This document shows positions 24,988 to 34,291 of a stretch of DNA of 64,000 nucleotides, piece by piece. Position 1 is the stretch's first letter; each line of letters starts with the position of its first letter. Source of the DNA: CAVTUU01 sp045804965 (GTDB lineage: Bacteria > Chloroflexota > Chloroflexia > Thermomicrobiales > UBA6265); NCBI GenBank assembly GCA_045804965.1, contig JBJMMD010000031.1:1-64000 (forward strand), written 5' to 3'. The notes under the pieces were generated by a model that was not told the DNA's origin, searched no databases, and saw only the letters and a program-made list of their open reading frames with translations. Both the position numbers and the translations under genes were made by a program.

Positions 24988-25590
24988 CTGATCGTCGTTA
25001 CGGCCCATTCCGTGCAAGGCCAATGTAATTCCAACCGCGAATCCGGCCGCGACCAACGTTTCAACGCCAATAATCAACCAGCGATTGTCGTCATCAGGAA
25101 CCGCGGCACTGGGAGGGTCAATCACATTGACCGTTGCCGCGGCTGCGCCGTCCGCGACGAGATACTTATTCACCGCCGCCGGCAGAACGCTGGCTGCGGC
25201 CTGGGCGATTGCCTCGGCATCCGTGGCGATGTCATTCGTGCCATGGACGGTCAGGATGCGGCTGTACCGGTCCGACGACAGCGAATCGTGGACCTCGTCG
25301 GCCGAGAGATCGGGGCCGCCTGCGCTCCTCAGCGCGTTGGCCACATCATCGGCGAAAACTCGCGAACTGACTAATTGCGGCAGATCGTCGAGCACCATGA
25401 GCTCGGGACGCTCAGAGCTGCCCGGTATCTCGGTGTCGCCCGGCATTACGATCGCCGCCCGAAAGCTCGAGACGTATGGCGGATTACTTGATCGCCAGAC
25501 CATCCCCACAAACACTAAAGCGGGCAGCCCGAGAATCAACCACCATTTTTTGAGGAGGATGATCGCGAATTCTCGGATGTCCATTTTCAA
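24961..25590 (-). CDS. Wzz-like polysaccharide chain-length protein
   Basis: 209 residues with the topology of Wzz/YveK proteins: an N-terminal membrane helix (KKWWLILGLPALVFVGMVW), a periplasmic part of about 135 residues (SSFRAAIVMPGDTEI, PQLVSSRVFADDVANALRS) and a C-terminal membrane helix (RWLIIGVETLVAAGFAVGIT). No tyrosine kinase domain is attached. It is 42 bases downstream of the sugar-1-phosphate transferase, on the same strand, which supports a role in surface polysaccharide assembly. Confidence 0.75.
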   Translation of the reverse strand: MKMDIREFAIILLKKWWLILGLPALVFVGMVWRSSNPPYVSSFRAAIVMPGDTEIPGSSERPELMVLDDLPQLVSSRVFADDVANALRSAGGPDLSADEVHDSLSSDRYSRILTVHGTNDIATDAEAIAQAAASVLPAAVNKYLVADGAAAATVNVIDPPSAAVPDDDNRWLIIGVETLVAAGFAVGITLALHGMGRNDDQLDGWQVTA

Positions 25591-25632
25591 GTACGAGGAA
25601 ATGCATGTGAGCGCGACGAGACCGCGCCCGGC

Positions 25633-27204
25633 TCAGTAGGCGCCACGGCCGGTGGCAACTGCGGGCGCGGTTCGCAGGACAATCTTCAAATCAAGCCAGG
25701 GTGACCAGTGTTCGGCGTAATACAGATCGAGCCGGACCATCTCGTCAAACGACAACTGACTGCGCCCGTTGATCTGCCAGAGGCCGGTGAGTCCGGGCGT
25801 CACCAGCAGGCGTTGGCGATGCCAATCTTCATATTTTGCAACTTCTTCAGGTAGCTGCGGGCGCGGCCCAACCACGCTCATCTCGCCCTTCAAGATGTTC
25901 ACAAACTGTGGCAATTCGTCGAGACTCCAGCGCCGCAATACCCGACCCACCCGCGTCAGCCTTGGATCGTGCGGAAGCTTGAACAATCGCGGGTCCTGGC
26001 CTTCGCCATGTGCGGCGTATAACTGCTCCCGCTGCTCATCAGCGCCATCCACCATGCAGCGGAACTTGATAAGGGTAAACGGTACGCCGTTCCTGCCAAT
26101 CCGCAATGCACGATAGAACACTGGACCTTCAGAATCTCGTTTGACCAACACGCCGATGATCGCCATCGGAATCGCCATGACGGCGAGGACGATGACCGCG
26201 ATCACGACGTCAATTGAACGCTTGACAACGTAGTTGAGTCCACGAATCGACGCGTCCTTGAGACCAATAAGAGGAACGCCGGCGACCTCGCCGATGTCGA
26301 TCCGGTCGAGCGAAAGCTGCAGCAAGTCGGGAACGACTTTGAACGTCACCGCACGCCGCCGGCAATGCTCGATAATCGAGAGCACGCGATCGTGCTCCTC
26401 ACCTGACAGGGCGATGATCACCTCATCGATGCGATGCGACTCGACGACAGCGCCGATATCATCCGCGGTGCCCAAGCGTTCGGCCCGCGTCACCCGATGT
26501 TCCGTTGCCACGGCGAGTGCGTCGGCCGAAATACCGTCGTCGACGAATCCCACGACCTGATACCCAAGCAGGGGTTTGCTCATCATCGCTTGCATCAACC
26601 GGCGACCTGTTTCCCCCGCGCCGACGACGAGCACGCGATCGACACCGATTCCTCTTGCCCAGAGCCAACGCTGCGCGGCTCGCGAAAACAACCTTCGAGT
26701 GAGCAGAATCGCAACAGCGCAAATCCACGCATAGAGAAAGACCAAACGAGAGGGCGAAAAACGAAAAAGAAACGCGAGGAGGATTACAGTCGCCATCGCG
26801 GTCGTGACGCCGCCAGTGACAAGGGTCGCTTCATCGAGAAATCCAACCCAGCGCGGCAGCCGGTAGAGGCCGCGCAAGATAAAGGCGAGTAACGTCGCGC
26901 CAACAAAGAGGGCAGACATGCCGTAGAAGGTCGAAAACGGTTCTTGATCGAAGAAAAGAATCTTGCCGCCCAGCTCGAAGTTGTACCGAAGCTGGTAGGC
27001 CACCCAAAACGCGAGCCAAATGAGCACACCATCGGAGGTGATTTGGGCGATCCGCCTCGCGAACCGAAGCCGCTCGGAGTTAGCGTCTCGGCGAATCGGT
27101 TGGATATCGGAGAGCGTGCCCGTCAATGCGTGGCTGCTATGCACAAGATGTTCCCAGAGGGTTCCCCATCGACCGCAGAGGTTCTGCCTCGACTCAATGC
27201 TCAC
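25633..27204 (-). CDS. Polyprenyl-phosphate sugar-1-phosphate transferase, WbaP type
   Basis: A 523-residue membrane enzyme that starts polysaccharide synthesis by moving a sugar-1-phosphate to the lipid carrier. Four N-terminal membrane helices are followed by a Rossmann-like domain (RVLVVGAGETGRRLMQ). A fifth hydrophobic segment comes next (DVVIAVIVLAVMAIPMAIIG). The catalytic domain has PVFYRALRIGRNG, the conserved FRxM-like segment, RRWSLDELPQFVNIL, MSVVGPRPQLP, and PGLTGLWQINGRS. Start is uncertain: GTG at 27204 is the longest, with no clear ribosome site, and a further GTG lies some 20 codons downstream. It shares an operon with the Wzz-like gene. Sugar identity unknown. Confidence 0.9.
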   Translation of the reverse strand: MSIESRQNLCGRWGTLWEHLVHSSHALTGTLSDIQPIRRDANSERLRFARRIAQITSDGVLIWLAFWVAYQLRYNFELGGKILFFDQEPFSTFYGMSALFVGATLLAFILRGLYRLPRWVGFLDEATLVTGGVTTAMATVILLAFLFRFSPSRLVFLYAWICAVAILLTRRLFSRAAQRWLWARGIGVDRVLVVGAGETGRRLMQAMMSKPLLGYQVVGFVDDGISADALAVATEHRVTRAERLGTADDIGAVVESHRIDEVIIALSGEEHDRVLSIIEHCRRRAVTFKVVPDLLQLSLDRIDIGEVAGVPLIGLKDASIRGLNYVVKRSIDVVIAVIVLAVMAIPMAIIGVLVKRDSEGPVFYRALRIGRNGVPFTLIKFRCMVDGADEQREQLYAAHGEGQDPRLFKLPHDPRLTRVGRVLRRWSLDELPQFVNILKGEMSVVGPRPQLPEEVAKYEDWHRQRLLVTPGLTGLWQINGRSQLSFDEMVRLDLYYAEHWSPWLDLKIVLRTAPAVATGRGAY

Positions 27205-27224
27205 CCGTAAGCCGTACGGCGCTC

Positions 27225-27230
27225 ATAATA
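27225..27230 (-). promoter_or_regulatory. Candidate -10 of the sugar transferase operon
   Basis: The minus-strand hexamer is TATTAT, 20 bases before the GTG at 27204. The predicted leader would be only about 15 bases. No strong -35 was found. Confidence 0.3.
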
Positions 27231-27300
27231 GCACCGGAGTAGCGGTTCGTCGTAATCAAAACGTCGAATCGCTGCGCCTTCCCTCGTGGATCGCCAATGC

Positions 27301-27306
27301 TATGAT
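27301..27306 (+). promoter_or_regulatory. Candidate -10 for a leaderless HIT-family transcript
   Basis: TATGAT ends 6 bases before the ATG at 27313, so transcription would begin at or next to the start codon. No ribosome site precedes that ATG. Leaderless messages are common in several bacterial phyla. The -35 region is poor. Confidence 0.4.
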
Positions 27307-27312
27307 CCTCTC

Positions 27313-28227
27313 ATGTGCTCGTCGAATGTACCATCCGATTCCCCCTTACAGGACATCGAATCTAACCCTCCGGTGGGTCAGCGCCGTCTCTGGACGCCGT
27401 GGCGAATGAAATATGTCGGCGGTGATTCGCCCGAGCAAGGCTGCATTTTTTGTGACCGACTCGCCGCCGTCAACGACGTCGCGTCGCTTCTCCTGTACCG
27501 CGGCCGCCACGCCTTCATGATCATGAATCTCTTTCCCTACAACACCGGGCATGTGATGGTCGTTCCTAATCGACATCTCGCCGATCTCGAAGAGCTGACC
27601 GTCGACGAATTGAGCGAAATGAGCCGGCTCGTGGTCTTGGCGACTCGCGCTCTCCGCCGCGCTCTTGGTCCCGCTGGTTTCAATCTAGGCATGAATGTCG
27701 GCGCGATCGCGGGCGCAGGCGTTGCCGACCACCTCCATCAACACATCGTGCCGCGATGGCAGGGCGATGCCAATTTCATGCCGATCCTCGCCGGTACCGT
27801 TGTCATGCCGGAGTTGATACCGGCGACCTACGCCAAGATCAGGTCCGAATTGGAACGGCCCGAAATGGGCCGTATTCCACTTGTCATCTTCTCTGCAAGC
27901 GCGGAACAGGTACTCATGCTCGAACCAAACACGCTTCCATCCATCGACCCTGATTTGAGCGAGCCGATTGTCAAGACGGCGATTCGACATGCCCAATTTC
28001 TGGACTCCAGCGCAGGTCTTATCGGCTGGGCCGGGCAGACTCGCGCCGACGAGACAGGTCAGATCGGCCTGGCGTTTCTCGCGCCGTCGCCGCTGGAAGC
28101 CCAAACGGGCGGGAAGTGGATAGAACCAAGGCGCGCGGCCGATCTGCTCAGCGACCCAGATGATCGAGTTGTACTCGCCAACGCGCTCAACCTCGATCTC
28201 TTTGTTGCGCCCGGACCCCCTAATTAG
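27313..28227 (+). CDS. HIT-family hydrolase/AP4A phosphorylase-like, with C-terminal extension
   Basis: 304 residues. The HIT domain (about 25-190) begins RLWTPWRMKYVGG, has the zinc-type pair C44 and C47 in GCIFCDR, and the catalytic triad H140-L-H142-Q-H144 in HLHQHIVPRW. The CxxC and WTPWRM start resemble the AP4A phosphorylase branch of Mycobacterium and relatives. The family acts on nucleoside phosphates such as AP4A or AMP-NH2. About 110 residues follow the domain with an unassigned sequence (PLVIFSASAEQVLMLEPNTL, GWAGQTRADETGQIGLAFLA). The ATG at 27313 is used since the upstream codons are not conserved-looking. Confidence 0.85.
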   Translation: MCSSNVPSDSPLQDIESNPPVGQRRLWTPWRMKYVGGDSPEQGCIFCDRLAAVNDVASLLLYRGRHAFMIMNLFPYNTGHVMVVPNRHLADLEELTVDELSEMSRLVVLATRALRRALGPAGFNLGMNVGAIAGAGVADHLHQHIVPRWQGDANFMPILAGTVVMPELIPATYAKIRSELERPEMGRIPLVIFSASAEQVLMLEPNTLPSIDPDLSEPIVKTAIRHAQFLDSSAGLIGWAGQTRADETGQIGLAFLAPSPLEAQTGGKWIEPRRAADLLSDPDDRVVLANALNLDLFVAPGPPN

Positions 28228-28379
28228 CGCGGTTTAGACCATGCGAGATCTTGGGGCCGAACGGGCTATCAACGGCGGGCCCAAAGTCTCGCCAGAATCA
28301 AACTGAAGTTGATAGCGTTTCCACGACCTTGTGTCCATACTGCGACTAGGCCGCTTTGCGACTCGCCGGAGTGCAGGAA

Positions 28380-29588
28380 ATGGACGGTTTCGACCACCGG
28401 TACGCTTTCGACGAAACAGGCGAATTCGATCTTCAAGGCCGGCTTGGCAACTTCGCCATTTCCGACATTTTGCAGATGGTCAGTTTTTCGGGTAAGACCG
28501 GCACCCTCACCCTGATCCAGGGCTGGAACACCCGCACGATCTCCTTCGAGCAGGGCCGCATTACCTATGTCGCCGCTGGCGCGCGACTCCCCAGTATGTT
28601 CGATCTGTTGGTGCGCACAGGCCGTGTCCAACGCAACCAACTCGAAGCTTTTCGATCGCGCCGGCCAGGCAAAACCGAAGAAGAGATGATGACCGAGTTG
28701 GTGCAGCGCCAGTTCCTCGACCGTGAGGATCTCGCGCATTCGCATGAGCTCATGTTGGAAACATCGGTCTACACCTTATTTCTCTGGCGGAACTGCCTCT
28801 TTACCTTCAAAGCCGATGAGCTCGTTAGTGAAGGTGGAGTCGAAGTCTCAGTCGATGGCAACCACCTGATCATCGAAGGCACCCGACGCGTTGACGAATG
28901 GATCAAGATTAGCCCGATCGTGCCGTCTGTTTTCATGATCTTCCGGCCACGGCCGAAGCTCATTGAGCGCAGGGTGCCCGATGAGCTTGTCTTCATACAT
29001 GATGTGGTCGATGGACAGCGGGATGTCGCGACTATCGCCCGCATCACTGGAATTAGTCAATTTGATGCAGCGAAGCTCCTTTACGAACTAGTGCAGCATC
29101 GGCACATCGAAGCAACTCCGCCGAACAAGCGCAAGGTTTGCGAACTTTTTAACCTCGCGGTCGAGTCGATCTACTTGAAGCTTGTGATGTTCGATCACAG
29201 CCGCGATGCGCTAATGTTCGAAAATCAGCTTAACCGCTTCGCCGTCGAGAATCGCCTGCGCGTGCGCTTAGCCGCGGGCAAGATCATTCGCTCTGATCTG
29301 GAGTCTCAAATCGGTCCGACCGAACTCGTCGACCTCTACAAACTCTTTGTCGGCATTCAGAACAATAAGTTCTCGAAGATGTTCGAGCCGCAGATCGCCC
29401 AAGGCTTAATGGAAGGGCTGTACCTCAATTCCGATCCTGAATTTAAGGCAATGATGCGCATGTACGAGTTCATCGAGATTGAGGGCCTACTCCTGCTCGA
29501 CATGTTTGGTAGGCGTGAGGCCCGGCGACCGCCGGCCACTTCGACCGACGAGCTCTTGCCTATGCTCGGTGAGATCCGGATGGCCTGA
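28380..29588 (+). CDS. DUF4388-domain protein, second copy
   Basis: 402 residues. The N-terminal domain FDLQGRLGNFAISDILQMVS, SGKTGTLTLIQGWNTRTISFE, GRITYVAAGARLPSMFDLLV is DUF4388-like, and is followed by a helical segment and a winged-helix-like stretch (VFIHDVVDGQRDVATIARIT, DAAKLLYELVQHRHIEATPP). The C-terminal 120 residues (NRFAVENRLRVRLAAGKIIR) are helical and unassigned. The family is tied to two-component and polarity systems in Chloroflexota, cyanobacteria and deltaproteobacteria. It shares no close identity with the 24226 copy beyond the domain plan. ATG at 28380 has GGAG upstream; the TTG at 28356 is less likely. Confidence 0.8.
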   Translation: MDGFDHRYAFDETGEFDLQGRLGNFAISDILQMVSFSGKTGTLTLIQGWNTRTISFEQGRITYVAAGARLPSMFDLLVRTGRVQRNQLEAFRSRRPGKTEEEMMTELVQRQFLDREDLAHSHELMLETSVYTLFLWRNCLFTFKADELVSEGGVEVSVDGNHLIIEGTRRVDEWIKISPIVPSVFMIFRPRPKLIERRVPDELVFIHDVVDGQRDVATIARITGISQFDAAKLLYELVQHRHIEATPPNKRKVCELFNLAVESIYLKLVMFDHSRDALMFENQLNRFAVENRLRVRLAAGKIIRSDLESQIGPTELVDLYKLFVGIQNNKFSKMFEPQIAQGLMEGLYLNSDPEFKAMMRMYEFIEIEGLLLLDMFGRREARRPPATSTDELLPMLGEIRMA

Positions 29589-29600
29589 GCCTAGTCGAAA

Positions 29601-29629
29601 TTACCTCGAATTGCGCGCGCGATTATAAT
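29601..29629 (+). promoter_or_regulatory. Candidate promoter of the MFS gene
   Basis: TATAAT at 29624-29629 is a perfect -10. The hexamer TTACCT at 29601-29606 is spaced 17 bases upstream but matches the -35 consensus in only three positions. The gene starts at 29701, giving a leader of about 65 bases. Confidence 0.45.
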
Positions 29630-29700
29630 CCCCGAGCCGGCTCGCGCCTGCCTTGGGCGCGTTCGAGGCGTATTTTCCTCGTAGGGAGTTTCGATAGCGC

Positions 29701-31053
29701 GTGGCTGGCGCCGATATCCGCCGTTTCTCCTCTGATCGGCGGGGAATGGCTCTCAACTTCTTTCTAGGCGTTGGCAATGGTGCGCTTCAGATTCTCGCTG
29801 ATACGCTGATCCATCCCACGCTCGTTCTTGTCCTCTTCGCCGCCCAACTGACCAATTCCTACCCCGTGATTGGTCTCGTGCCGGCTATGAGCGCCGGTCT
29901 GTGGTGGCTGCCGCAGCTCGTCGGGCAGGCGATTGTGCAAGGGCGCCGGCGGCAGATGCCGTGGGCTGTCGCCGCCTCGTTAATTCGCGCTGCGGCGATT
30001 GGGCTCATTGGATATATTGGCTACCAATCAAAAAACTACGACAGCGATCAATTACTGCGCAGCTTTCTCATTTGCTACGCGGCGTACAACATTGCCGGTG
30101 GTTTTGCCGCGTTGCCATTGAACGAACTTATTGCGAAGGGCATTACTGCCGAGCGCCGCCCGATGTTCATCCAGCAGCGAAACCTCTGGGGCGTCATCTT
30201 TGGTGTAGTTGCAGGCTTCGTGCTGCGCGAAGTACTTGGACCATCAGGTCCCGATTTCCCGAAAAACTTTGGACTCATCTTTCTCGCCGCCGCGATTGCG
30301 CTCATCACCTCGACGTTTTTGCAAGCCCGGATGAGCGAGCCGATCCGGGTGGTCAGCGGTCGGCACGTGCCGATCTTCCGTCAGTTCATCGCGGGACCAA
30401 AGGTATTTGGCGATCTAAACTACCGCCGATTTCTCTTGTTCAGACTCGTCCTGGGCGCTTCCTTGCTCGCAGATCCGTTTTTCATTCTCTATGCGCAGCG
30501 TGAGCTCAACGCTCCGGCGGAAGCGGTTGGCGCCTACATCATCGCGCTGACCGGGGCCAGGTTCTTCGCCAATTATCTCTGGAGGGCGGTGCAAGCCCGG
30601 AAAGGCAATCGCGCCGTTCTTCAGTATGCCGCACTCGTTCGTCTTGCCGCGCCCGCGATTGCTTTGCTTGTGCCTCGCGCGGTCGAGACATCGCTTTACA
30701 CCGACCACGTTTCAGATACGCGCATTCCATACATCATTTTTGGGGCGGTGTTCGTCGCCATCGGCATTGCCCTCAGCGGTTCCATCATGAGCAGTTTTGG
30801 CTACATCATGGAGATCGCGCCGCAAGATGCACGGCCGGCGTATATCGGCATGGCCAACGCTTTATTGGGAATCACCGCGTTCTTGATGGTGCTCGGTGGA
30901 AGCCTGCTCGACCGACGAGGCTACGAGACCCTTTTCGCGACCGCCTCGGTCATTGGTCTTGTTGCCGTGTTTGTGGGCGGGATCCTCACGCAGACGCACG
31001 CGCGGGCGCAACCGACCACGGAATCGTGGGGCCTCCGCAGGGCTCGGACGTAA
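29701..31053 (+). CDS. MFS-type membrane transporter
   Basis: A 450-residue polytopic protein with about 12 hydrophobic segments in two halves, each starting with a transport-like loop (MALNFFLGVGNGALQILADT; YRRFLLFRLVLGASLLADPF). The layout resembles a poorly characterised MFS branch near YbfB/putative effluxers; no motif identifies a substrate. Start is GTG at 29701 with AGGGAG about 12 bases upstream. Its end lies 11 bases from the convergent PEP carboxykinase gene. Confidence 0.8.
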   Translation: MAGADIRRFSSDRRGMALNFFLGVGNGALQILADTLIHPTLVLVLFAAQLTNSYPVIGLVPAMSAGLWWLPQLVGQAIVQGRRRQMPWAVAASLIRAAAIGLIGYIGYQSKNYDSDQLLRSFLICYAAYNIAGGFAALPLNELIAKGITAERRPMFIQQRNLWGVIFGVVAGFVLREVLGPSGPDFPKNFGLIFLAAAIALITSTFLQARMSEPIRVVSGRHVPIFRQFIAGPKVFGDLNYRRFLLFRLVLGASLLADPFFILYAQRELNAPAEAVGAYIIALTGARFFANYLWRAVQARKGNRAVLQYAALVRLAAPAIALLVPRAVETSLYTDHVSDTRIPYIIFGAVFVAIGIALSGSIMSSFGYIMEIAPQDARPAYIGMANALLGITAFLMVLGGSLLDRRGYETLFATASVIGLVAVFVGGILTQTHARAQPTTESWGLRRART

Positions 31054-31064
31054 GCTTTTCGAGC

Positions 31065-32666
31065 CTATGGTCCGGCTTGCCGAACTGAGTCGTCAACCCG
31101 ATCGACAAACTGCTCGAAATTCGCCCGGAAGTCTCCCGCCAGCTTGGCGGCTAGGCGCTCGTACTCTCCGCTGTCGGCCCACGTTTCCTTCGGATTCAGT
31201 ACGCCCTCTGGGACGCTTTCGCAGTGAATTGGTATGGAGAGACCGAAATAGGACTCGGTCACGCACTGCTCACGCTCGAGCTTTGCCTCGACGATGGCAC
31301 GGACGATCGCGCGCGTGAGGTCAATGCTGATGCGGTGGCCTTTGCCATAGGGTCCGCCGGTCCAGCCCGTGTTGACGAGCCAGATCGAAGGAGCGTGCTC
31401 GCGAATTCGCTGTCCGAGGAGCTCCGCGTATCGCACTGGGTGAAGCGGCAAGAACGGTGAGCCGAAACAAGCCGAGAACGTCGCTTCCGGCTCGTCGACG
31501 TCTCGTTCGGTTCCTGCAAGCTTGGAGGTGTAGCCAGAGAGAAAGTAGTACATCGCTTGCTCGACGGTGAGCTTCGCCACCGGCGGCAGCACGCCAAATG
31601 CATCCGCGGTCAAAAAGACAATCTGGCGAGGATGATCCCCTGTTCCACGCGTGGTCGCGCGATCGATAAACGAGAGCGGGAAGGCGGATCGCGTGTTCTC
31701 CGTGAGCGAGTCGTCATCGAACTGAGGACTTCTGGTTTCCGGATCAATCACCACGTTTTCGAGCACGGTCCCAAACTGATGCGTAGCCCGGTAGATGTCT
31801 GGTTCGGCAGTTGGCGAAAGATTGATCACCTTCGCGTACGAACCACCTTCGAAGTTGAAGATACCGGTATCAGTCCAGCCATGCTCATCGTCGCCAATTA
31901 GGGTCCTAGTTGGGTCAGTCGAGAGTGTGGTCTTGCCGGTGCCAGAAAGCCCAAAAAAGAGCGCGACTTCGCCATCCGTGCCCTCGTTAGCGGAACAATG
32001 CATCGTCGCCACGCCTTTGAGAGGCAGAAGGTATTGAAGGGCGGTAAAGATCGATTTCTTGATTTCGCCGGCATACAGCGTGCCTGCGATCACGACGAGC
32101 CGGCGCGAGAAGTCGAGGAGAATCGCCGTTTCGGACCGGATGCCGAATTTCTCTGCGTCGAGCTGCAACCGGGGCGCATGCAACACCGTGAAGTCAGGAG
32201 TCAGGTCAGGTTCCCGATCGGTTGGAATCTCGTCCGGGGCGATGAAGAGATTGCGCGAAAACAATGCGTGTCCGGCAAGCTCAGTTACCACGCGCACACG
32301 GAGCCGGTATCGCGGGTCAGCGCAGGCCCAAAGATCCTGGACGAAAAGCTCTTGGCGCGCTAAATACGAGGCAACGTCAGATACGATCGCATCGGCGAAA
32401 GCAGCGTCGATCGGCTGGTTTACCGGGCCCCAATCGATCTCGCCAGCAGCCGACGGCTCTTCGACGATGTACTTGTCCTGCGGCGAGCGGCCTGTGTGCG
32501 GAGTCGTTTCGATGGCAAAGGGACCGGTGGCGGCGAGGAGTCCCTCATGCGCGCGCAGCGCCTCTTCGTAAAGCCGCGCCACGGGTAAGTTCCAATGAAC
32601 GGGACCTTCGATGCCGAGTTCCCGCAGCGAGATCATGGTTCGAGCATTTGTCGTTTCAATCGCCAT
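31065..32666 (-). CDS. pckA: Phosphoenolpyruvate carboxykinase, ATP-type
   Basis: A 533-residue PEPCK that converts oxaloacetate and ATP to PEP. Kinase motif 1a FGLSGTGKTTLSTDP (about 238-252), motif 2 LIGDDEHGW (257-265), and the substrate-side RSPQDKYIVEE segment define the ATP-dependent family. ATG at 32666 has GAGAGGTGG upstream; the longer frame to 32732 is not conserved. It links the TCA cycle to gluconeogenesis. Expression control is not obvious; the upstream 239-base gap contains no gene. Confidence 0.95.
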   Translation of the reverse strand: MAIETTNARTMISLRELGIEGPVHWNLPVARLYEEALRAHEGLLAATGPFAIETTPHTGRSPQDKYIVEEPSAAGEIDWGPVNQPIDAAFADAIVSDVASYLARQELFVQDLWACADPRYRLRVRVVTELAGHALFSRNLFIAPDEIPTDREPDLTPDFTVLHAPRLQLDAEKFGIRSETAILLDFSRRLVVIAGTLYAGEIKKSIFTALQYLLPLKGVATMHCSANEGTDGEVALFFGLSGTGKTTLSTDPTRTLIGDDEHGWTDTGIFNFEGGSYAKVINLSPTAEPDIYRATHQFGTVLENVVIDPETRSPQFDDDSLTENTRSAFPLSFIDRATTRGTGDHPRQIVFLTADAFGVLPPVAKLTVEQAMYYFLSGYTSKLAGTERDVDEPEATFSACFGSPFLPLHPVRYAELLGQRIREHAPSIWLVNTGWTGGPYGKGHRISIDLTRAIVRAIVEAKLEREQCVTESYFGLSIPIHCESVPEGVLNPKETWADSGEYERLAAKLAGDFRANFEQFVDRVDDSVRQAGP

Positions 32667-32905
32667 CTGCGCCACCTCTCGCCGTGGCAACAATCCGCTC
32701 CAGCAACTAGACGCCGGTCGATTCTTGTCCACGCAGCAGTGCGCTCGTGATTAAATAGCCGCCGTTCACATCACGCTGCTTGTCGTTCTAGCATAACCTG
32801 ACAGAGCAGCGATAGTGCTTTCAGCCCAACACCGCCAATCCCACGCACGAAACTGGCCAACAAGATCGAGAAGCGGGCACCGCCCGAGCCTAGAGGGCGA
32901 GCGGT

Positions 32906-34291
32906 CTAGGCCGCGGCAGAAGCCGCCATGCGGTCCAAAACACGCTCGAAGCGGCCGACCACGTCATCAATCACTCTATCGTCCATCGCGGTCGAAGTGC
33001 AGAAAGTCAACCTCGGCGCGGCGAATATGCCTTCGTTGAGCAGGCCCAAATGCGCGGCTCGTTTCAGCGCGACATCTCCTCTGGCCGCAGCCCGGTAATC
33101 GGTTACCCGCGCGTCTGTGAAGTGCAGCCCAATCATTGAACCATAACCGGTCACATCGCCGGGAAGGCCAGCGTTGGCGAGCACGTGCCGCAGTCCGTTG
33201 CGAAGCCGATCGCCGAGTTGGTTGATCCGCCGAACCTCGGGCGCTGGGAAATGCTCCATGGCCGCGATTCCGGCAACCATCGTCACGGCATTGCCGTTGA
33301 ACGTGCCCGATTGCCACAATGCGCTGGGACGATTGGGATCATATTGCTCCATGATCGCGGCGCGACCGCCAAACGCGCCCACTGGGAATCCTCCGCCGAT
33401 AATCTTGGCGAAGGTCGTCAAGTCGGGCCGGATTCGATAGTGTTCCTGAATGCCCCCGGGTTCGAGCCGAAAGGTCATCACCTCGTCAAAGATGAGGACG
33501 ATGCCTTGTTCGGCGGTCAACGAGCGCGCAAGCTCCAGGTACGCGTGATTGGCTGGAATCACTCCGGCAGAGCCGAGCACAGGTTCGAGCATGACCGCGG
33601 CAATCTCATCGCCCCGTTCCCCCACAACCCGTCGGAACGCCGTTTCGTCGTTGAAGGGCACGACCACCACATTTTCGGTCGTGTTGGCTGGTACGCCGCT
33701 CGTTTCGAGCACGGGATTCGGCGCATTAGGAGGCCCCGCAAGCTCATCAATGAGTGCTGGATGCACGCTGACCTCGACGTCATCATAGGTGCCGTGGTAC
33801 CCGCCTTCCATCTTCACAATCAGTTCGCGGCCGGTGAATGCGCGCGCCGCGCGGATCGCGTTCATCGTCGCTTCGGTGCCCGAGTTCGTGAACCGGACCA
33901 AGTCGACCGAAGCAACCCGCTCGGTGAGGATTTGAGCGAGGCGAGTTTGGCTTTCAATGGCCGTCGCGTAACTCGTGCCTTTCGTCAGTTGTTCCGTCAC
34001 CGCCGCGATGATCGCAGGGTGCGCGTGGCCATGGATCAATGAGGTGTGATTGTTGAGCAGGTCGATGTAGACGTTGCCGTCGACGTCGGTAAGCTGGCAA
34101 CCTGAACCTTCAGCAACCGTCAGTGGATACGGAGGATGGAAGGTGACGGTTCGAGTGTCGCCGCCGGGCAGGACCCGCTTCGCCTGTTCGGCGCACGCAG
34201 CCGATCCAAGAGTCTTCGTCCGATAGTCGGCAATTAACTCCTCTTCGAGGATCTGGATTGATCGTGGAGTTGTGGCGAGGTCCGTTGCCAT
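32906..34291 (-). CDS. Class III PLP aminotransferase, glutamate-1-semialdehyde aminomutase-like
   Basis: 461 residues. Catalytic PLP lysine K296 in TTFAKIIGGGFPVGAFGG, PLP aspartate D269 in FDEVMTFR, and the start VLPGGDTRTVTFHPPYP give the subclass containing HemL and amino-acid racemase/aminotransferase relatives. The gene is not in a haem context: it is coupled to an M42 aminopeptidase by a TGATG overlap, which suggests an amino-acid or peptide catabolic role rather than tetrapyrrole synthesis. The function of this subgroup is usually not known. Confidence 0.85.
   Translation of the reverse strand: MATDLATTPRSIQILEEELIADYRTKTLGSAACAEQAKRVLPGGDTRTVTFHPPYPLTVAEGSGCQLTDVDGNVYIDLLNNHTSLIHGHAHPAIIAAVTEQLTKGTSYATAIESQTRLAQILTERVASVDLVRFTNSGTEATMNAIRAARAFTGRELIVKMEGGYHGTYDDVEVSVHPALIDELAGPPNAPNPVLETSGVPANTTENVVVVPFNDETAFRRVVGERGDEIAAVMLEPVLGSAGVIPANHAYLELARSLTAEQGIVLIFDEVMTFRLEPGGIQEHYRIRPDLTTFAKIIGGGFPVGAFGGRAAIMEQYDPNRPSALWQSGTFNGNAVTMVAGIAAMEHFPAPEVRRINQLGDRLRNGLRHVLANAGLPGDVTGYGSMIGLHFTDARVTDYRAAARGDVALKRAAHLGLLNEGIFAAPRLTFCTSTAMDDRVIDDVVGRFERVLDRMAASAAA

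Noticed and set aside
33185..34042. 285-codon plus-strand ORF
   Set aside because: Antisense to the class III aminotransferase with all its PLP motifs intact.
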